Source: CAYRDK01 sp043819345 (GTDB taxonomy: Bacteria > Omnitrophota > Gorgyraeia > Velamenicoccales > Velamenicoccaceae). From it: 64,000 bases of DNA. The position numbers were made by a program, and so were the translations under genes. Positions 36,531-45,138 of this stretch are shown here, in pieces (positions within the stretch are counted from its first letter, which is position 1; each line of letters opens with the position of its first letter). The DNA is taken from positions 1-64,000 of the forward strand of contig JBDREX010000053.1 of NCBI GenBank assembly GCA_043819345.1, given 5' to 3'. The notes under the pieces were generated by a model. That model ran no database searches. It was not told the origin of the DNA and saw nothing but the letters and a program-made list of their open reading frames with translations.

Positions 36531-37067
36531 ATGCTTAAAGACCTGCTCGAAAAAAGACAAAGCAGTAGAACCTACGAACAAACACATGTTCCAACAGAAG
36601 ACATCCTCAAGTGCATTCAAGCTGCTCAGCTTGCGCCTTCTGCCTGTAATAGCCAACCATGGCATTTCATCGTCATTAATGATCCAATCATAAAAAAGAA
36701 TCTCTCAGACCATGTTTTCAATGGCCCATATCAGATGAACATTTTTGCCAAACAAGCACCTGTCATTATCGCCTGCGTATCAGAAAAAACACCCCTACTG
36801 CTAAAAACAGCAGGCTACTTACGCCGTACACCTTTTTATCTAATAGACATCGGCATCGCTATGGAACATTTTGTATTGCAGGCACAGGAACTTAATCTTT
36901 CTACTTGCTGGATAGGATGGTTCAACGAAAGATGGGCAAGGAAGATCCTGGAAATACCGGCCAATAAAAAAATTGTCTGTCTTCTAACATTAGGTTATTC
37001 CCGGGAAGAACATCGGGAAAAGAAGAGAAAAAACATAAAAGATATTTATTCGTTTAACCATTATTAA
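36531..37067 (+). CDS. Nitroreductase family protein
   Basis: 178 residues from the ATG at 36531 (an in-frame TTG at 36525 is less likely). The FMN-binding nitroreductase fold begins LLEKRQSSRTYEQTHVP with AAQLAPSACNSQPWHFIVI and shows GIAMEHFVLQAQELNLSTCW. These flavoproteins reduce nitro compounds, quinones or enones; the natural substrate is not predictable. No clear ribosome site is seen. Confidence 0.82.
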   Translation: MLKDLLEKRQSSRTYEQTHVPTEDILKCIQAAQLAPSACNSQPWHFIVINDPIIKKNLSDHVFNGPYQMNIFAKQAPVIIACVSEKTPLLLKTAGYLRRTPFYLIDIGIAMEHFVLQAQELNLSTCWIGWFNERWARKILEIPANKKIVCLLTLGYSREEHREKKRKNIKDIYSFNHY

Positions 37068-37196
37068 ACATTTAGAAAGTAAGATATAATGGACTTTGTA
37101 AAATAGCTTAGCTCCTGACATGCCATGTTAGAATTCTCTTTTCAGATTTTTAACATATGTCATGAGTAAAATCGGCCCAATAACTGAGGAGGGGAT

Positions 37197-37601
37197 ATGA
37201 ACAAAGCGAAGGCTTTAAAACAGATTTTTGTAACAGCAAAAAGTGAAGTCGGTCAATTTGCCCTTATTACATCTATATTGGCAGAAAAAAAGATTAACCT
37301 GACAAGCATCTGTGCCTGGCAAGAAAAAGAAAATGCCTGTTTTGTCCTTATTACTGATGACAATGCCAACGCCATACTCACACTAAAAAGCAGGGGGCTT
37401 CTGGCGCAGGAAGAGGATGTGGCAGGAATCATCTTAGAGGACAAAATCGGAGCAGCCAGTGAAATTGCAAAAAAAATAAAAGAAGCAGGCATCGATTTAA
37501 GCTCTGTTTATGGAACGACCTGCAGTTGCGATAACGCTTCAGCACTTTTAATTCTTAAATCAGAGGATATCGCAAAGCTTGTTGAAACCATAAATTCCTA
37601 A
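37197..37601 (+). CDS. Tandem ACT-domain protein
   Basis: 134 residues made of two ACT-like halves: QIFVTAKSEVGQFALITSIL (1-65) and GAASEIAKKIKEAGIDLSSV (80-134). No catalytic domain is attached. Such proteins sense amino acids or assist regulation. GAGGAGGGG precedes the ATG. The stop is one base before the next gene. Confidence 0.75.
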   Translation: MNKAKALKQIFVTAKSEVGQFALITSILAEKKINLTSICAWQEKENACFVLITDDNANAILTLKSRGLLAQEEDVAGIILEDKIGAASEIAKKIKEAGIDLSSVYGTTCSCDNASALLILKSEDIAKLVETINS

Positions 37602-37602
37602 C

Positions 37603-38307
37603 ATGATTAATATTTACCACTTTCTAAATACCTCTTTGAGTTTTTTTGACAATCAGCTGCCCGATCAAAAAGAAGACAGCTTCCAAAAACAACGCGATGC
37701 CATGGTTTCCCATCAGATTCAGGTAAGGGGCATCCAGAATGAACGCGTTTTAAACGCACTAAGAAAAATCAAACGCCATTTGTTCATACCGGAAAAATTC
37801 ATTTCATTTGCCTACAACGACAGCCCTTTACCAATTGGCAACAACCAGACTATCTCTCAACCCTACATTGTTGCTTTAATGACTGAACTAGCCAATATCA
37901 AACCAACCCACAAAGTTTTGGAAATCGGAACTGGCTGTGGCTATCAGACTGCCATTCTTGCGGAATTAGCCAAAAAGGTATTTTCCCTAGAAATCATCTC
38001 AGAGCTGGCTAAAGAAGCCCGAGAAAAATTCTTGAATTTGAGATATCAAAACATTGAGGTCATCTGCGGAGACGGCTATGCAGGTTATCAGAAAGAAGCT
38101 CCTTATGATGCGATTATCGTTACAGCAGCTGCTAATGAACTGCCCTTAGAGCTCATCAAACAACTTAAAATAGGCGGCCGGATGATTATCCCTATAGGAG
38201 AATGCCTTCAAGAGCTCTATTGCATTACTAAGGACAATGACAACTCCTTCAAACAGGAAGCGATCATACCTGTGCGTTTTGTGCCCATGATGCATTCGTC
38301 CAAATGA
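37603..38307 (+). CDS. pcm: Protein-L-isoaspartate O-methyltransferase
   Basis: 234 residues. The SAM-binding core has VLEIGTGCGYQTAILAELA near residue 105, preceded by LPIGNNQTISQPYIVALM and followed by GDGYAGYQKEAPYDAIIVTAA. It methylates damaged isoaspartyl residues for repair. About 35 extra residues lie at the N-terminus; MVSHQIQVRGI inside the frame is the more usual family beginning, so a later start is possible. Confidence 0.9.
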   Translation: MINIYHFLNTSLSFFDNQLPDQKEDSFQKQRDAMVSHQIQVRGIQNERVLNALRKIKRHLFIPEKFISFAYNDSPLPIGNNQTISQPYIVALMTELANIKPTHKVLEIGTGCGYQTAILAELAKKVFSLEIISELAKEAREKFLNLRYQNIEVICGDGYAGYQKEAPYDAIIVTAAANELPLELIKQLKIGGRMIIPIGECLQELYCITKDNDNSFKQEAIIPVRFVPMMHSSK

Positions 38308-38366
38308 CACCTTTTAAGGCCAAACCTAAAAAGCGTCATTTATCATTTGAGAGACAAAAGAAATAC

Positions 38367-38395
38367 TTGACTGTTGAAATATTTTAGCATAAGAT
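38367..38395 (+). promoter_or_regulatory. Promoter of the cobalamin uptake and salvage operon
   Basis: TTGACT (38367-38372), 17 bases, TAAGAT (38390-38395). Predicted start near 38403, about ten bases before the first strand of the riboswitch P1 helix. Confidence 0.6.
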
Positions 38396-38412
38396 AATGA
38401 AGCTTTTCTAAA

Positions 38413-38601
38413 CAATAGGTTATTTAAAGGGAAATCCGTGAAAGACGGATGCGGTCCCGCCGCTGTAATCCCGCGCTCTATTTTTAAAAATAGAGCAAGT
38501 ATTTTGATCTTACGCTAGGACAACCTTAGCGGAAAAAACCACTGTCATAAAGACGGGAAGGTTCGGTTAAAATGCGGGCAAGCCAGAAGACCTACCTATT
38601 G
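38413..38601 (+). ncRNA. Cobalamin (B12) riboswitch
   Basis: P1 pairs CAATAGGT (38413-38420) with ACCTATTG (38594-38601). Core blocks GGGAAATCCGTG, GATGCGGTCCCGCCGCTGTAA, and the B12-box-like GCCAGAAGACCTACC are all present. It senses adenosylcobalamin or a relative. A strong terminator follows (38661-38690), so control is probably by transcription attenuation of the btuFCD-cob operon. Confidence 0.95.
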
Positions 38602-38660
38602 CGTTAAAGCAAAATTATATTTACTCTCGCGGAAAGGGTCATGTAAAACAGGGAACATCA

Positions 38661-38690
38661 CCCAGCTTTTTTTTAAGCTGGGTTTTTTTT
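38661..38690 (+). terminator. Rho-independent terminator of the first B12 riboswitch
   Basis: Stem CCCAGCTT/AAGCTGGG with a T-rich six-base loop and a run of eight T. It lies 19 bases before btuF and is the likely expression platform: cobalamin binding would favour this hairpin and stop transcription. Confidence 0.9.
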
Positions 38691-38708
38691 GGTCATTTTA
38701 TAAAAATC

Positions 38709-39554
38709 ATGAAAAAAACTATTCTTTTTATCTGTCTATTGTCTTTATGCTTCTGGCTATTTACCAAAAACAGCCTGGCCCAACAAAAAAATTTGCGAAT
38801 CGTTTCCCTCGCTCCATCAACCACAGAAATTCTATTCGCTCTTGGGCTAGAAAAAGAAATTATCGCTGTAAGTCAATTTTGTAATTATCCTAAAGAAGCA
38901 TTGAGCAAACCAAAAGCCGGAACTTTTAGCGATCCGAATATAGAAATTATACTTTCCTTAAAGCCTGATATCATTTTTTGCACAGGCCTAGAACAAGCGC
39001 CTATTATTGAAAAATTGAAACAACTCAATCTCAATGTTTATGTCAGCGATCCAAAAACCATTGAGGATCTCTTAAAATCTATTGAAGAAATAGGACGGCT
39101 AACCCAAAGAGAAAAGGAAGCATCCCATCTGGTATCAAAAATGAAACAAGATTTAACGGCTATCCAGCAAAAAACTGCAACTATCGCAGCCGACAAGAAA
39201 CCTAAGGTTTTTATAGAAATCTGGCACGACCCACTTCTAACCGCGGGAAAGGGTTCTTTTATTGACGAAATGATTACCTATGCCGGTGGCACCAATATCG
39301 CGCATGATACCATACGACCCTTTTGTTGTTTCAGTCCGGAACAAGTCATCAATCGAAATCCCGACATAATTATTATCGGTTACATGGACAAAAGAAACCC
39401 TCTGGAACTCATCAAAAGCCGTCCCGGCTGGCAACACATATCAGCCGTTATTCACAATCGCATCTATGATGATATTGACCCAAATTTGTATTTAAGACCC
39501 GGGCCGCGCATTGTTTTAGGCATCCAAAAACTGTACGAAAAGATTCATTCTTAA
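38709..39554 (+). CDS. btuF: Cobalamin-binding periplasmic protein BtuF
   Basis: 281 residues with a signal peptide (Lys-rich start then LFICLLSLCFWLF, probable cut near residue 24). It is a class III binding protein: RIVSLAPSTTEILFALGL, ISQFCNYPKEA-like lobe 1 and CFSPEQVINRNPDIIIIG in lobe 2. It delivers cobalamin or cobinamide to BtuCD. First gene after the B12 riboswitch. Confidence 0.9.
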   Translation: MKKTILFICLLSLCFWLFTKNSLAQQKNLRIVSLAPSTTEILFALGLEKEIIAVSQFCNYPKEALSKPKAGTFSDPNIEIILSLKPDIIFCTGLEQAPIIEKLKQLNLNVYVSDPKTIEDLLKSIEEIGRLTQREKEASHLVSKMKQDLTAIQQKTATIAADKKPKVFIEIWHDPLLTAGKGSFIDEMITYAGGTNIAHDTIRPFCCFSPEQVINRNPDIIIIGYMDKRNPLELIKSRPGWQHISAVIHNRIYDDIDPNLYLRPGPRIVLGIQKLYEKIHS

Positions 39555-39558
39555 TACC

Positions 39559-40509
39559 ATGTGGAAAAAAATCAGCATTTTAACCGTTCTGTTATTGGCA
39601 ACAATCCTATTAAGCCTTTTAAAAGGTTCCGCGCATATTCCCGCTATGGAACTTTTTGCGCCCGACAATATCCAAATCTTATCGTTAAGATTTTCGCGTA
39701 TCATACTGGCCATTACAGCCGGCTGCGGCCTGGCGGTATCAGGTATCGCCTTACAAGCCATTCTTAGAAATCCTTTGGCAGAGCCATACCTTCTTGGCAC
39801 ATCCAGCGGAGCAGGATTAGGAGCTTTAATTGCAATCGTCATTGGATTATCAAGAATTTATCTGCCGCTTGCTGCCTTCACAGGTGCTATGATCAGCATT
39901 ATCATTGTCTATCATCTGGCTAAGGAACATAACAAAATATCGGAACAATCGCTTATCCTATCAGGTGTCATTATTTCTATTACGTGTTCGGCTATTCTAG
40001 TGCTGCTCTTATCCATTTCTTCAAATGAAACTCTTCATGGCCTAACATGGTGGTTATGGGGCAGCCTCCAAGTTTTCAATTTTAAACTCTTATGCATCGT
40101 CATAGGTATCGTATTTTCAAGTGTCACGGTTATCTTTATCTTTTCACAGGATCTAAACGCTATCAGCATCGGAGAACAGCAAGCCCATCATCTGGGCATC
40201 GAGACCCATAAACTCAAAATTTGGCTTCTGGGCCTAACGGCCCTGATCACTGCCAGCCTTGTTTCTGTCTGTGGCATTATCGGCTTTGTCGGCCTCATTG
40301 TCCCACACATGATGAGATTAATTGTCGGCCCAAATCACAAAATACTTATTCCGACAACATGTTTTGGTGCCAGCATCTTTATGATTCTTTGCGACCTGTG
40401 CGCGCGCACAATCTTGCCGCCTGTGGAAATTCCTATCGGTGTCATAACCGCTATTTTCGGCGCACCTATTTTTATCTTTCTATTAAAAAAACGACAAAGG
40501 ATCAAATAA
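39559..40509 (+). CDS. btuC: Cobalamin ABC transporter permease BtuC
   Basis: 316 residues, FecCD/BtuC type, about nine or ten membrane helices. Markers are ISGIALQAILRNPLAEPYLLG with LGTSSGAGLGAL, LTWWLWGSLQ and IGFVGLIVPHMMRLIVGPNH, the last contacting the ATPase. It forms the channel with BtuD. Confidence 0.9.
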   Translation: MWKKISILTVLLLATILLSLLKGSAHIPAMELFAPDNIQILSLRFSRIILAITAGCGLAVSGIALQAILRNPLAEPYLLGTSSGAGLGALIAIVIGLSRIYLPLAAFTGAMISIIIVYHLAKEHNKISEQSLILSGVIISITCSAILVLLLSISSNETLHGLTWWLWGSLQVFNFKLLCIVIGIVFSSVTVIFIFSQDLNAISIGEQQAHHLGIETHKLKIWLLGLTALITASLVSVCGIIGFVGLIVPHMMRLIVGPNHKILIPTTCFGASIFMILCDLCARTILPPVEIPIGVITAIFGAPIFIFLLKKRQRIK

Positions 40510-41301
40510 ATGAAAAGCATGCTTAAAATAGAAAATCTTTCAGGCGGGTATCATACAAAAGAAATTATTAAAAATGTTTCTTTTGATGTCGGCCAACAGG
40601 AATTCTTAGGAATTATTGGCCCCAACGGATCAGGAAAGTCAACCCTGCTTAAGCTCGCAAGCAGAGAGCTTGATCCTTTCAGCGGTAAGGTTTCATTTCA
40701 AGGCACAAATATCGCCTCATTACCGCTAAAAGAACTCTGCCGAAAAATCGCCTTTGTACCTCAGGACACCCAAGTTAATTTCGCTTTTACATCTTCTGAA
40801 ATTGTTCTGTTAGGACGTACGCCTCATTTAAAAAGGCTGCAAACCGAATCCAAGGAAGATTACCAGATAGCACATAACGCTATGAGTCTAACAGACACGC
40901 TCAGATTTAAAAATGACTACATTAACGAACTGAGCTCTGGAGAACGCCAGCGTGTCATTATCGCCAAGGCCCTCACTCAAGAACCGCTTTTACTGTTTCT
41001 TGACGAACCAACATCACATCTGGATATCGGCCATCAAATACAAATACTGGATTTACTAAAGCGCCTCAACAGAGAAAAAAAACTAACAGTCATTATTGTA
41101 TTTCATGACCTCAACCTCGCCAGTGAATACTGCAACCGTATCCTTTTACTTAACGAAGGCCAAATCTATCGCCTAGGAACACCGGAAGATGTCTTAACAT
41201 ACCAAGCAATAGAAACCGTTTATAAAACAGTTGTCGTGGTCAAAAAAAATCCTATAACTTCAAAACCATACATTATTCTGGGTTCTAACCTATCATGCTA
41301 A
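40510..41301 (+). CDS. btuD: Cobalamin ABC transporter ATPase BtuD
   Basis: 263 residues. Walker A GPNGSGKSTLLKLA, Q-loop VPQDTQVNF, signature LSSGERQRVIIAKAL and Walker B LLFLDEPTSHLDIGHQ are all intact. AAAGGA lies eight bases before the ATG. It powers uptake with BtuC and BtuF and overlaps cobC by seven bases. Confidence 0.92.
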   Translation: MKSMLKIENLSGGYHTKEIIKNVSFDVGQQEFLGIIGPNGSGKSTLLKLASRELDPFSGKVSFQGTNIASLPLKELCRKIAFVPQDTQVNFAFTSSEIVLLGRTPHLKRLQTESKEDYQIAHNAMSLTDTLRFKNDYINELSSGERQRVIIAKALTQEPLLLFLDEPTSHLDIGHQIQILDLLKRLNREKKLTVIIVFHDLNLASEYCNRILLLNEGQIYRLGTPEDVLTYQAIETVYKTVVVVKKNPITSKPYIILGSNLSC

Positions 41302-41906
41302 CAAAAATTACACTTATCAGGCACGGACAAACGCAATGGAATCATACCAAAAGATATCTCGGACACACGGATATTGATCTGGACGCAACCGGTAAAGAAC
41401 AGGCCCTAAGAACACAAAAAAAGCTCAAGCGCGAAGAATTCCACAAAATATACTCCAGTGACCTAAAGCGCGCCGCCAACTTTGCCAAAATCGTCTTCAA
41501 AGGAAAAGAAATTTTTACGACACCTGATTTAAGAGAACTGAACTTCGGCCTTTTTGAGGGAAAAACTCATGACGAAATCATGAACGCACACAAATATATT
41601 TATTCTCAGTGGCTCAGCAGCCCTTTTAAAACAACAGTTCCTGATGGAGAACAATTGAAAGATTTCAAACAACGCATAACAAATATTTTTAAAAAAATTA
41701 TAGCCGATAACTCAGGGCTATCTATTGGTGTCGTCACACATGCCGGGCCTATCCGGATCATCCTTAACCATGTTATGAACAAACAAGATATCTGGGAGCC
41801 CTTACCAAAGCTAGCCAGTATTCATATAGTCGAACATGATGCAAACATAATGAATATTGTTACCTTTAATGACACAACTCACTTAACAAATCTTTTATTT
41901 TTATGA
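41295..41906 (+). CDS. cobC: Alpha-ribazole phosphatase (histidine phosphatase family)
   Basis: 203 residues. The phosphohistidine motif is LIRHGQTQWNHTKRYLGHTD; the second catalytic histidine is in VVTHAGPIRIIL and the acid in ELNFGLFEGKTHDE. In the nucleotide-loop pathway CobC removes phosphate from alpha-ribazole 5'-phosphate or cobalamin 5'-phosphate. The family is broad, but the position among btu and cob genes makes this role likely. Confidence 0.85.
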   Translation: MLTKITLIRHGQTQWNHTKRYLGHTDIDLDATGKEQALRTQKKLKREEFHKIYSSDLKRAANFAKIVFKGKEIFTTPDLRELNFGLFEGKTHDEIMNAHKYIYSQWLSSPFKTTVPDGEQLKDFKQRITNIFKKIIADNSGLSIGVVTHAGPIRIILNHVMNKQDIWEPLPKLASIHIVEHDANIMNIVTFNDTTHLTNLLFL

Positions 41907-42424
41907 ATAAAATCACATTTATCTTAGGCGGATCGCGCAGCGGAAAAAGCCGTCTCGCTGTTAAACTCGCAAAACAAAAAAACCAAAAAGTCGCTTTTAT
42001 TGCTACCTGTCAGCCCCTAGATGAAGAAATGCGCCAACGCATCAAAGCGCACCAGAAAAACAGGCCAAAAAACTGGAAAACTTTTGAAGAACCAATTAAC
42101 ATTGCTGCACAAATACATAAAATTGGCGATACATTTGACGTTATTCTCATTGACTGCCTGACGCTTTGGATTTCAAACCTTTTGCTCATGAAATTCCATG
42201 AAGCGAAAATTAAAAATGAAATTAAAAAAATTTTATCGGCATTGCGGAAAACAAGAGCCAATTCCATAATTGTTTCCAACGAAGTCGGACTAAGTATCGT
42301 TCCGACCAATAAGCTGGCTCGTGACTTTAGAGATATTGCCGGAACCATCAATCAAATTGTCGCACAAAAAGCCGACTATGTGACTTTTATGATGGCCGGT
42401 ATCCCCATGGAGATTAAAAAATGA
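41903..42424 (+). CDS. cobU: Adenosylcobinamide kinase / guanylyltransferase
   Basis: 173 residues. P-loop LGGSRSGKSRLAVKLA, then FIATCQPLDEEMRQRIKAHQ with the guanylylated-His region, VILIDCLTLWISNLL and SNEVGLSIVPTN. It phosphorylates and GMP-activates cobinamide. ATGA overlaps on both sides. Confidence 0.94.
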   Translation: MNKITFILGGSRSGKSRLAVKLAKQKNQKVAFIATCQPLDEEMRQRIKAHQKNRPKNWKTFEEPINIAAQIHKIGDTFDVILIDCLTLWISNLLLMKFHEAKIKNEIKKILSALRKTRANSIIVSNEVGLSIVPTNKLARDFRDIAGTINQIVAQKADYVTFMMAGIPMEIKK

Positions 42425-43479
42425 ACAAACTAAAAGAAGTCTGTGGTGCCATAACAGGCCCCGATCTGGATATCATAGAAAAAACTCAGGACCACCTCAA
42501 TCATCTCACTAAACCCGTTGCGAGCCTGGGAAGGTTGGAAGAGCTGGCCGTACAAATAGCCGGAATCACCTCCTGCCAAACACCTCAACTACACACAAAA
42601 ACTATTTTTACTTTTGCCGCAGACCACGGCGTAACAGAAGAAGGAATTAGCGCTTTTCCAAAAGAAGTAACACCTCAGATGGTCTATAACTTTCTCAAAG
42701 GTGGTGCCGCAATCAATGTCTTAGCTAAACACGCAGGGGCAAAAGTCGTCATAGCTGATTTAGGTGTTGCCTGTGATTTAAAACCTCATCCTAACCTGAT
42801 TGTGGAAAAAATTAATTACGGCACCAAGAATATGGCCAAAGAGCCTGCTATGAGCCGGCAAGAAGCACTTCAATCCATCCATTCCGGCATAAAAATATTT
42901 GAAGACCAGCTCAAACAAGGCCTGGATATTCTAGGAACAGGCGAAATGGGTATCGGCAATACAACCGCTTCCAGCGCCATCACAACCGTTTTAACAAAAA
43001 AACACGCTGAAGAAGTCACAGGCAAAGGCACAGGCTTAGATGAAAAAGGCCTGAATAAAAAAATAGAAGTCATTAAAAAAGCCATCAACATTAATAAACC
43101 TAACGCCGCCGACCCTATTGATGTATTAAGCAAAGTCGGAGGCTTTGAAATAGGGGCCTTGGCCGGAGTCATCCTGGCAGCGTCATCAAAAAAGATACCC
43201 GTTGTCATAGATGGTTTTATCTCCGGTGCCGCGGCCCTATTGGCCTTCCATTTAGCACCCCCGTCAAAAAACTACATGATTGCCAGTCACTGTTCTGTGG
43301 AAATCGGACACAAGGCCATTCTCAGCCACATCGGGCTTAAACCGATACTCGACCTTAACCTGAGGCTAGGAGAAGGGACTGGTGCCGCTTTAGGCATGAC
43401 AATTATTGAAGCCGCTTTAAAAATTTTAACCCAAATGGCAACTTTTCAGGAAGCAAACGTTTCAGAAGGGAAGAATTAA
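42421..43479 (+). CDS. cobT: Nicotinate-nucleotide--dimethylbenzimidazole phosphoribosyltransferase
   Basis: 352 residues. FTFAADHGVTEEGISAFPKE, GEMGIGNTTASSAI and VVIDGFISGAAAL are family hallmarks; the catalytic glutamate is in RLGEGTGAALGM near the C-terminus. It makes alpha-ribazole phosphate, the lower ligand precursor. Confidence 0.95.
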   Translation: MNKLKEVCGAITGPDLDIIEKTQDHLNHLTKPVASLGRLEELAVQIAGITSCQTPQLHTKTIFTFAADHGVTEEGISAFPKEVTPQMVYNFLKGGAAINVLAKHAGAKVVIADLGVACDLKPHPNLIVEKINYGTKNMAKEPAMSRQEALQSIHSGIKIFEDQLKQGLDILGTGEMGIGNTTASSAITTVLTKKHAEEVTGKGTGLDEKGLNKKIEVIKKAININKPNAADPIDVLSKVGGFEIGALAGVILAASSKKIPVVIDGFISGAAALLAFHLAPPSKNYMIASHCSVEIGHKAILSHIGLKPILDLNLRLGEGTGAALGMTIIEAALKILTQMATFQEANVSEGKN

Positions 43480-44225
43480 TGAAAGAGTTTTTAACCGCTC
43501 TCCAGTTTTTAACAATTATCCCTATCAAAATTTCAAAGATGGACGACAATAAACTTGCCCGTTCTATGATATATTACCCCATTGTCGGCTGCCTTTTGGG
43601 GCTTATCCTGTGTGCTATTACACTTATAACATCTCGCATAGGATGTTCCAGCATAGCTGAAGCTATCATCATTATTATTTCCCTGATTATTCTGACAGGT
43701 GGCATCCACTTAGACGGCCTGGCCGACACTGCGGATGCCTTTTTAAGCCGAACATCAAAAGAAAAGATGCTCTTAATTATGCGCGATTCACATATTGGCA
43801 CCATGGGCGTTTTAAGCCTGCTATCCGCACTTTTGTTAAAAATCGCGTTCTTAAGCACCCTTAGCCCGGCTTTAAAAATTCCAGCCATTCTATTAATGTG
43901 TATTCTCAGTAGATGGTCGCTCGTTTTTTCAACCTATATTTTTCCGTACGCGCGCAAAGAAGGAAAAGCGCGCGCTTTCAAAGAGAAGATCCATTTTAAA
44001 ATTTATCTACTAGCAACTCTTTTTACTCTTGGAGCAGCAATAGAATTTGGAAGATTCTACGGCCTTATAGCGTTCAGTGCTATTGGCTTAAACGCTTACG
44101 TTTTTGGGTATTTCTTTAAGCGCCACCTCGGAGGCATAACAGGAGATACACTTGGCGCGGTAAGCGAAATTTCAGAAATAATCGTTTTACTCTGTTTTTG
44201 CCTATTAGGAAGGAGCGCTCTATGA
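43479..44225 (+). CDS. cobS: Adenosylcobinamide-GDP ribazoletransferase (cobalamin synthase)
   Basis: 248 residues with six or seven hydrophobic segments. The acidic metal site is GGIHLDGLADTADAFLSR near residue 78, followed by IMRDSHIGTMGVLSL and the late GGITGDTLGAVSEISE. It joins GDP-cobinamide with alpha-ribazole phosphate in the membrane, completing cobalamin. Confidence 0.95.
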   Translation: MKEFLTALQFLTIIPIKISKMDDNKLARSMIYYPIVGCLLGLILCAITLITSRIGCSSIAEAIIIIISLIILTGGIHLDGLADTADAFLSRTSKEKMLLIMRDSHIGTMGVLSLLSALLLKIAFLSTLSPALKIPAILLMCILSRWSLVFSTYIFPYARKEGKARAFKEKIHFKIYLLATLFTLGAAIEFGRFYGLIAFSAIGLNAYVFGYFFKRHLGGITGDTLGAVSEISEIIVLLCFCLLGRSAL

Positions 44226-44923
44226 ACACGTTAAACGCTTTAGCCGCCTGGAGTGGCGGAAAAGACAGCTGCCTGGCCTGCTACAAAGCCATGCAACAGG
44301 GTTATAAAGTAAAATACCTGCTGAACTTTCTTTCCAAAGAATATAAGCGCTGCTGTTTTCATGGCGTTGACCCTCAGTTAATAAGCCTTCAGGCACAAGC
44401 CCTAAATATTCCACTCATACAAAGAGAAGTCGCTTCTGATATGGGGGCTTATGAAAAAGAATTTAAAGAAGCTGTTCTGGAAATCAAAACAAAAAACATT
44501 AATACCATGATCTTTGGCGATATTTTTCTTTTAGACCATGAAAGCTGGGTTGAACGTGTCTGTGGTGAGATCGGTATAAAAGCCCTGGAACCTTTATGGG
44601 ACAGGCCACCTTTGGAAATCATCCGTGAATTTATTGATACTGGATTCAAAACAATTATTGTCAGCGCTCATGCGGAAAAATTGGGAGAAGAATTTGTCGG
44701 CCAATACATAGACCACAACCTCGTTGATAAACTACTGGCCAAAAATGTCTGCCCATGCGGTGAAAATGGAGAATTTCACACCTTAGTTGTTGATGGGCCT
44801 ATTTTTGAAAAAGAGATTAAAATTATAAGAAGCGAAAAGATCATAAAAGAAGGATTCTGGAGACACTGGTTTTTAGATATCAAAGAATACACAACACAAA
44901 ACAAATTAATACAGACACATTAA
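44222..44923 (+). CDS. Dph6-related ATP pyrophosphatase in the B12 operon
   Basis: 233 residues from ATG 44222 (AGGAG seven bases upstream; a TTG at 44198 would add eight residues). It has the PP-loop AAWSGGKDSCLACYKAMQ, FGDIFLLDHESWVERVC in the middle and the diagnostic C-terminal CPCGENGEFHTLVVDGPIF. Eukaryotic and archaeal relatives amidate diphthine, a modification bacteria lack, so the bacterial role differs and is unknown. Being last in a cobalamin salvage operon suggests an ATP-dependent step on a corrinoid or its lower ligand (inference). Confidence 0.8.
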   Translation: MNTLNALAAWSGGKDSCLACYKAMQQGYKVKYLLNFLSKEYKRCCFHGVDPQLISLQAQALNIPLIQREVASDMGAYEKEFKEAVLEIKTKNINTMIFGDIFLLDHESWVERVCGEIGIKALEPLWDRPPLEIIREFIDTGFKTIIVSAHAEKLGEEFVGQYIDHNLVDKLLAKNVCPCGENGEFHTLVVDGPIFEKEIKIIRSEKIIKEGFWRHWFLDIKEYTTQNKLIQTH

Positions 44924-44937
44924 AAGTTTGTATTATT

Positions 44938-45107
44938 CCGAAAAAAGAGGGAAGTCCTGGTGTTATCCCAGGCGCTGCCCCGCAACGGTAATAGCTTAAT
45001 CAAAAGTTCACTGTCAACAATCCAGGAAATAATTAAGTTTATTTTTTCTGTGGACTGTCGACGGTTGACCGCGAACTAACGCTGAGCCCGGTCCATCTGT
45101 TTTTCGG
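44938..45107 (+). ncRNA. Cobalamin (B12) riboswitch before btuB
   Basis: P1 pairs CCGAAAAA (44938-44945) with TTTTTCGG (45100-45107). The core has GGGAAGTCCTGGTG, CCCAGGCGCTGCCCCGCAACGGTAA and a degenerate B12 box GCTGAGCCCGGTCCATCTG. No terminator follows. Instead a hairpin CCTTC/GAAGG (45114-45127) lies on the G-rich ribosome site region just before the btuB ATG, which suggests translational control, unlike the first riboswitch. Confidence 0.93.
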
Positions 45108-45138
45108 AGAACGCCTTCGTGGGAAGGGAAAGGAAAAA

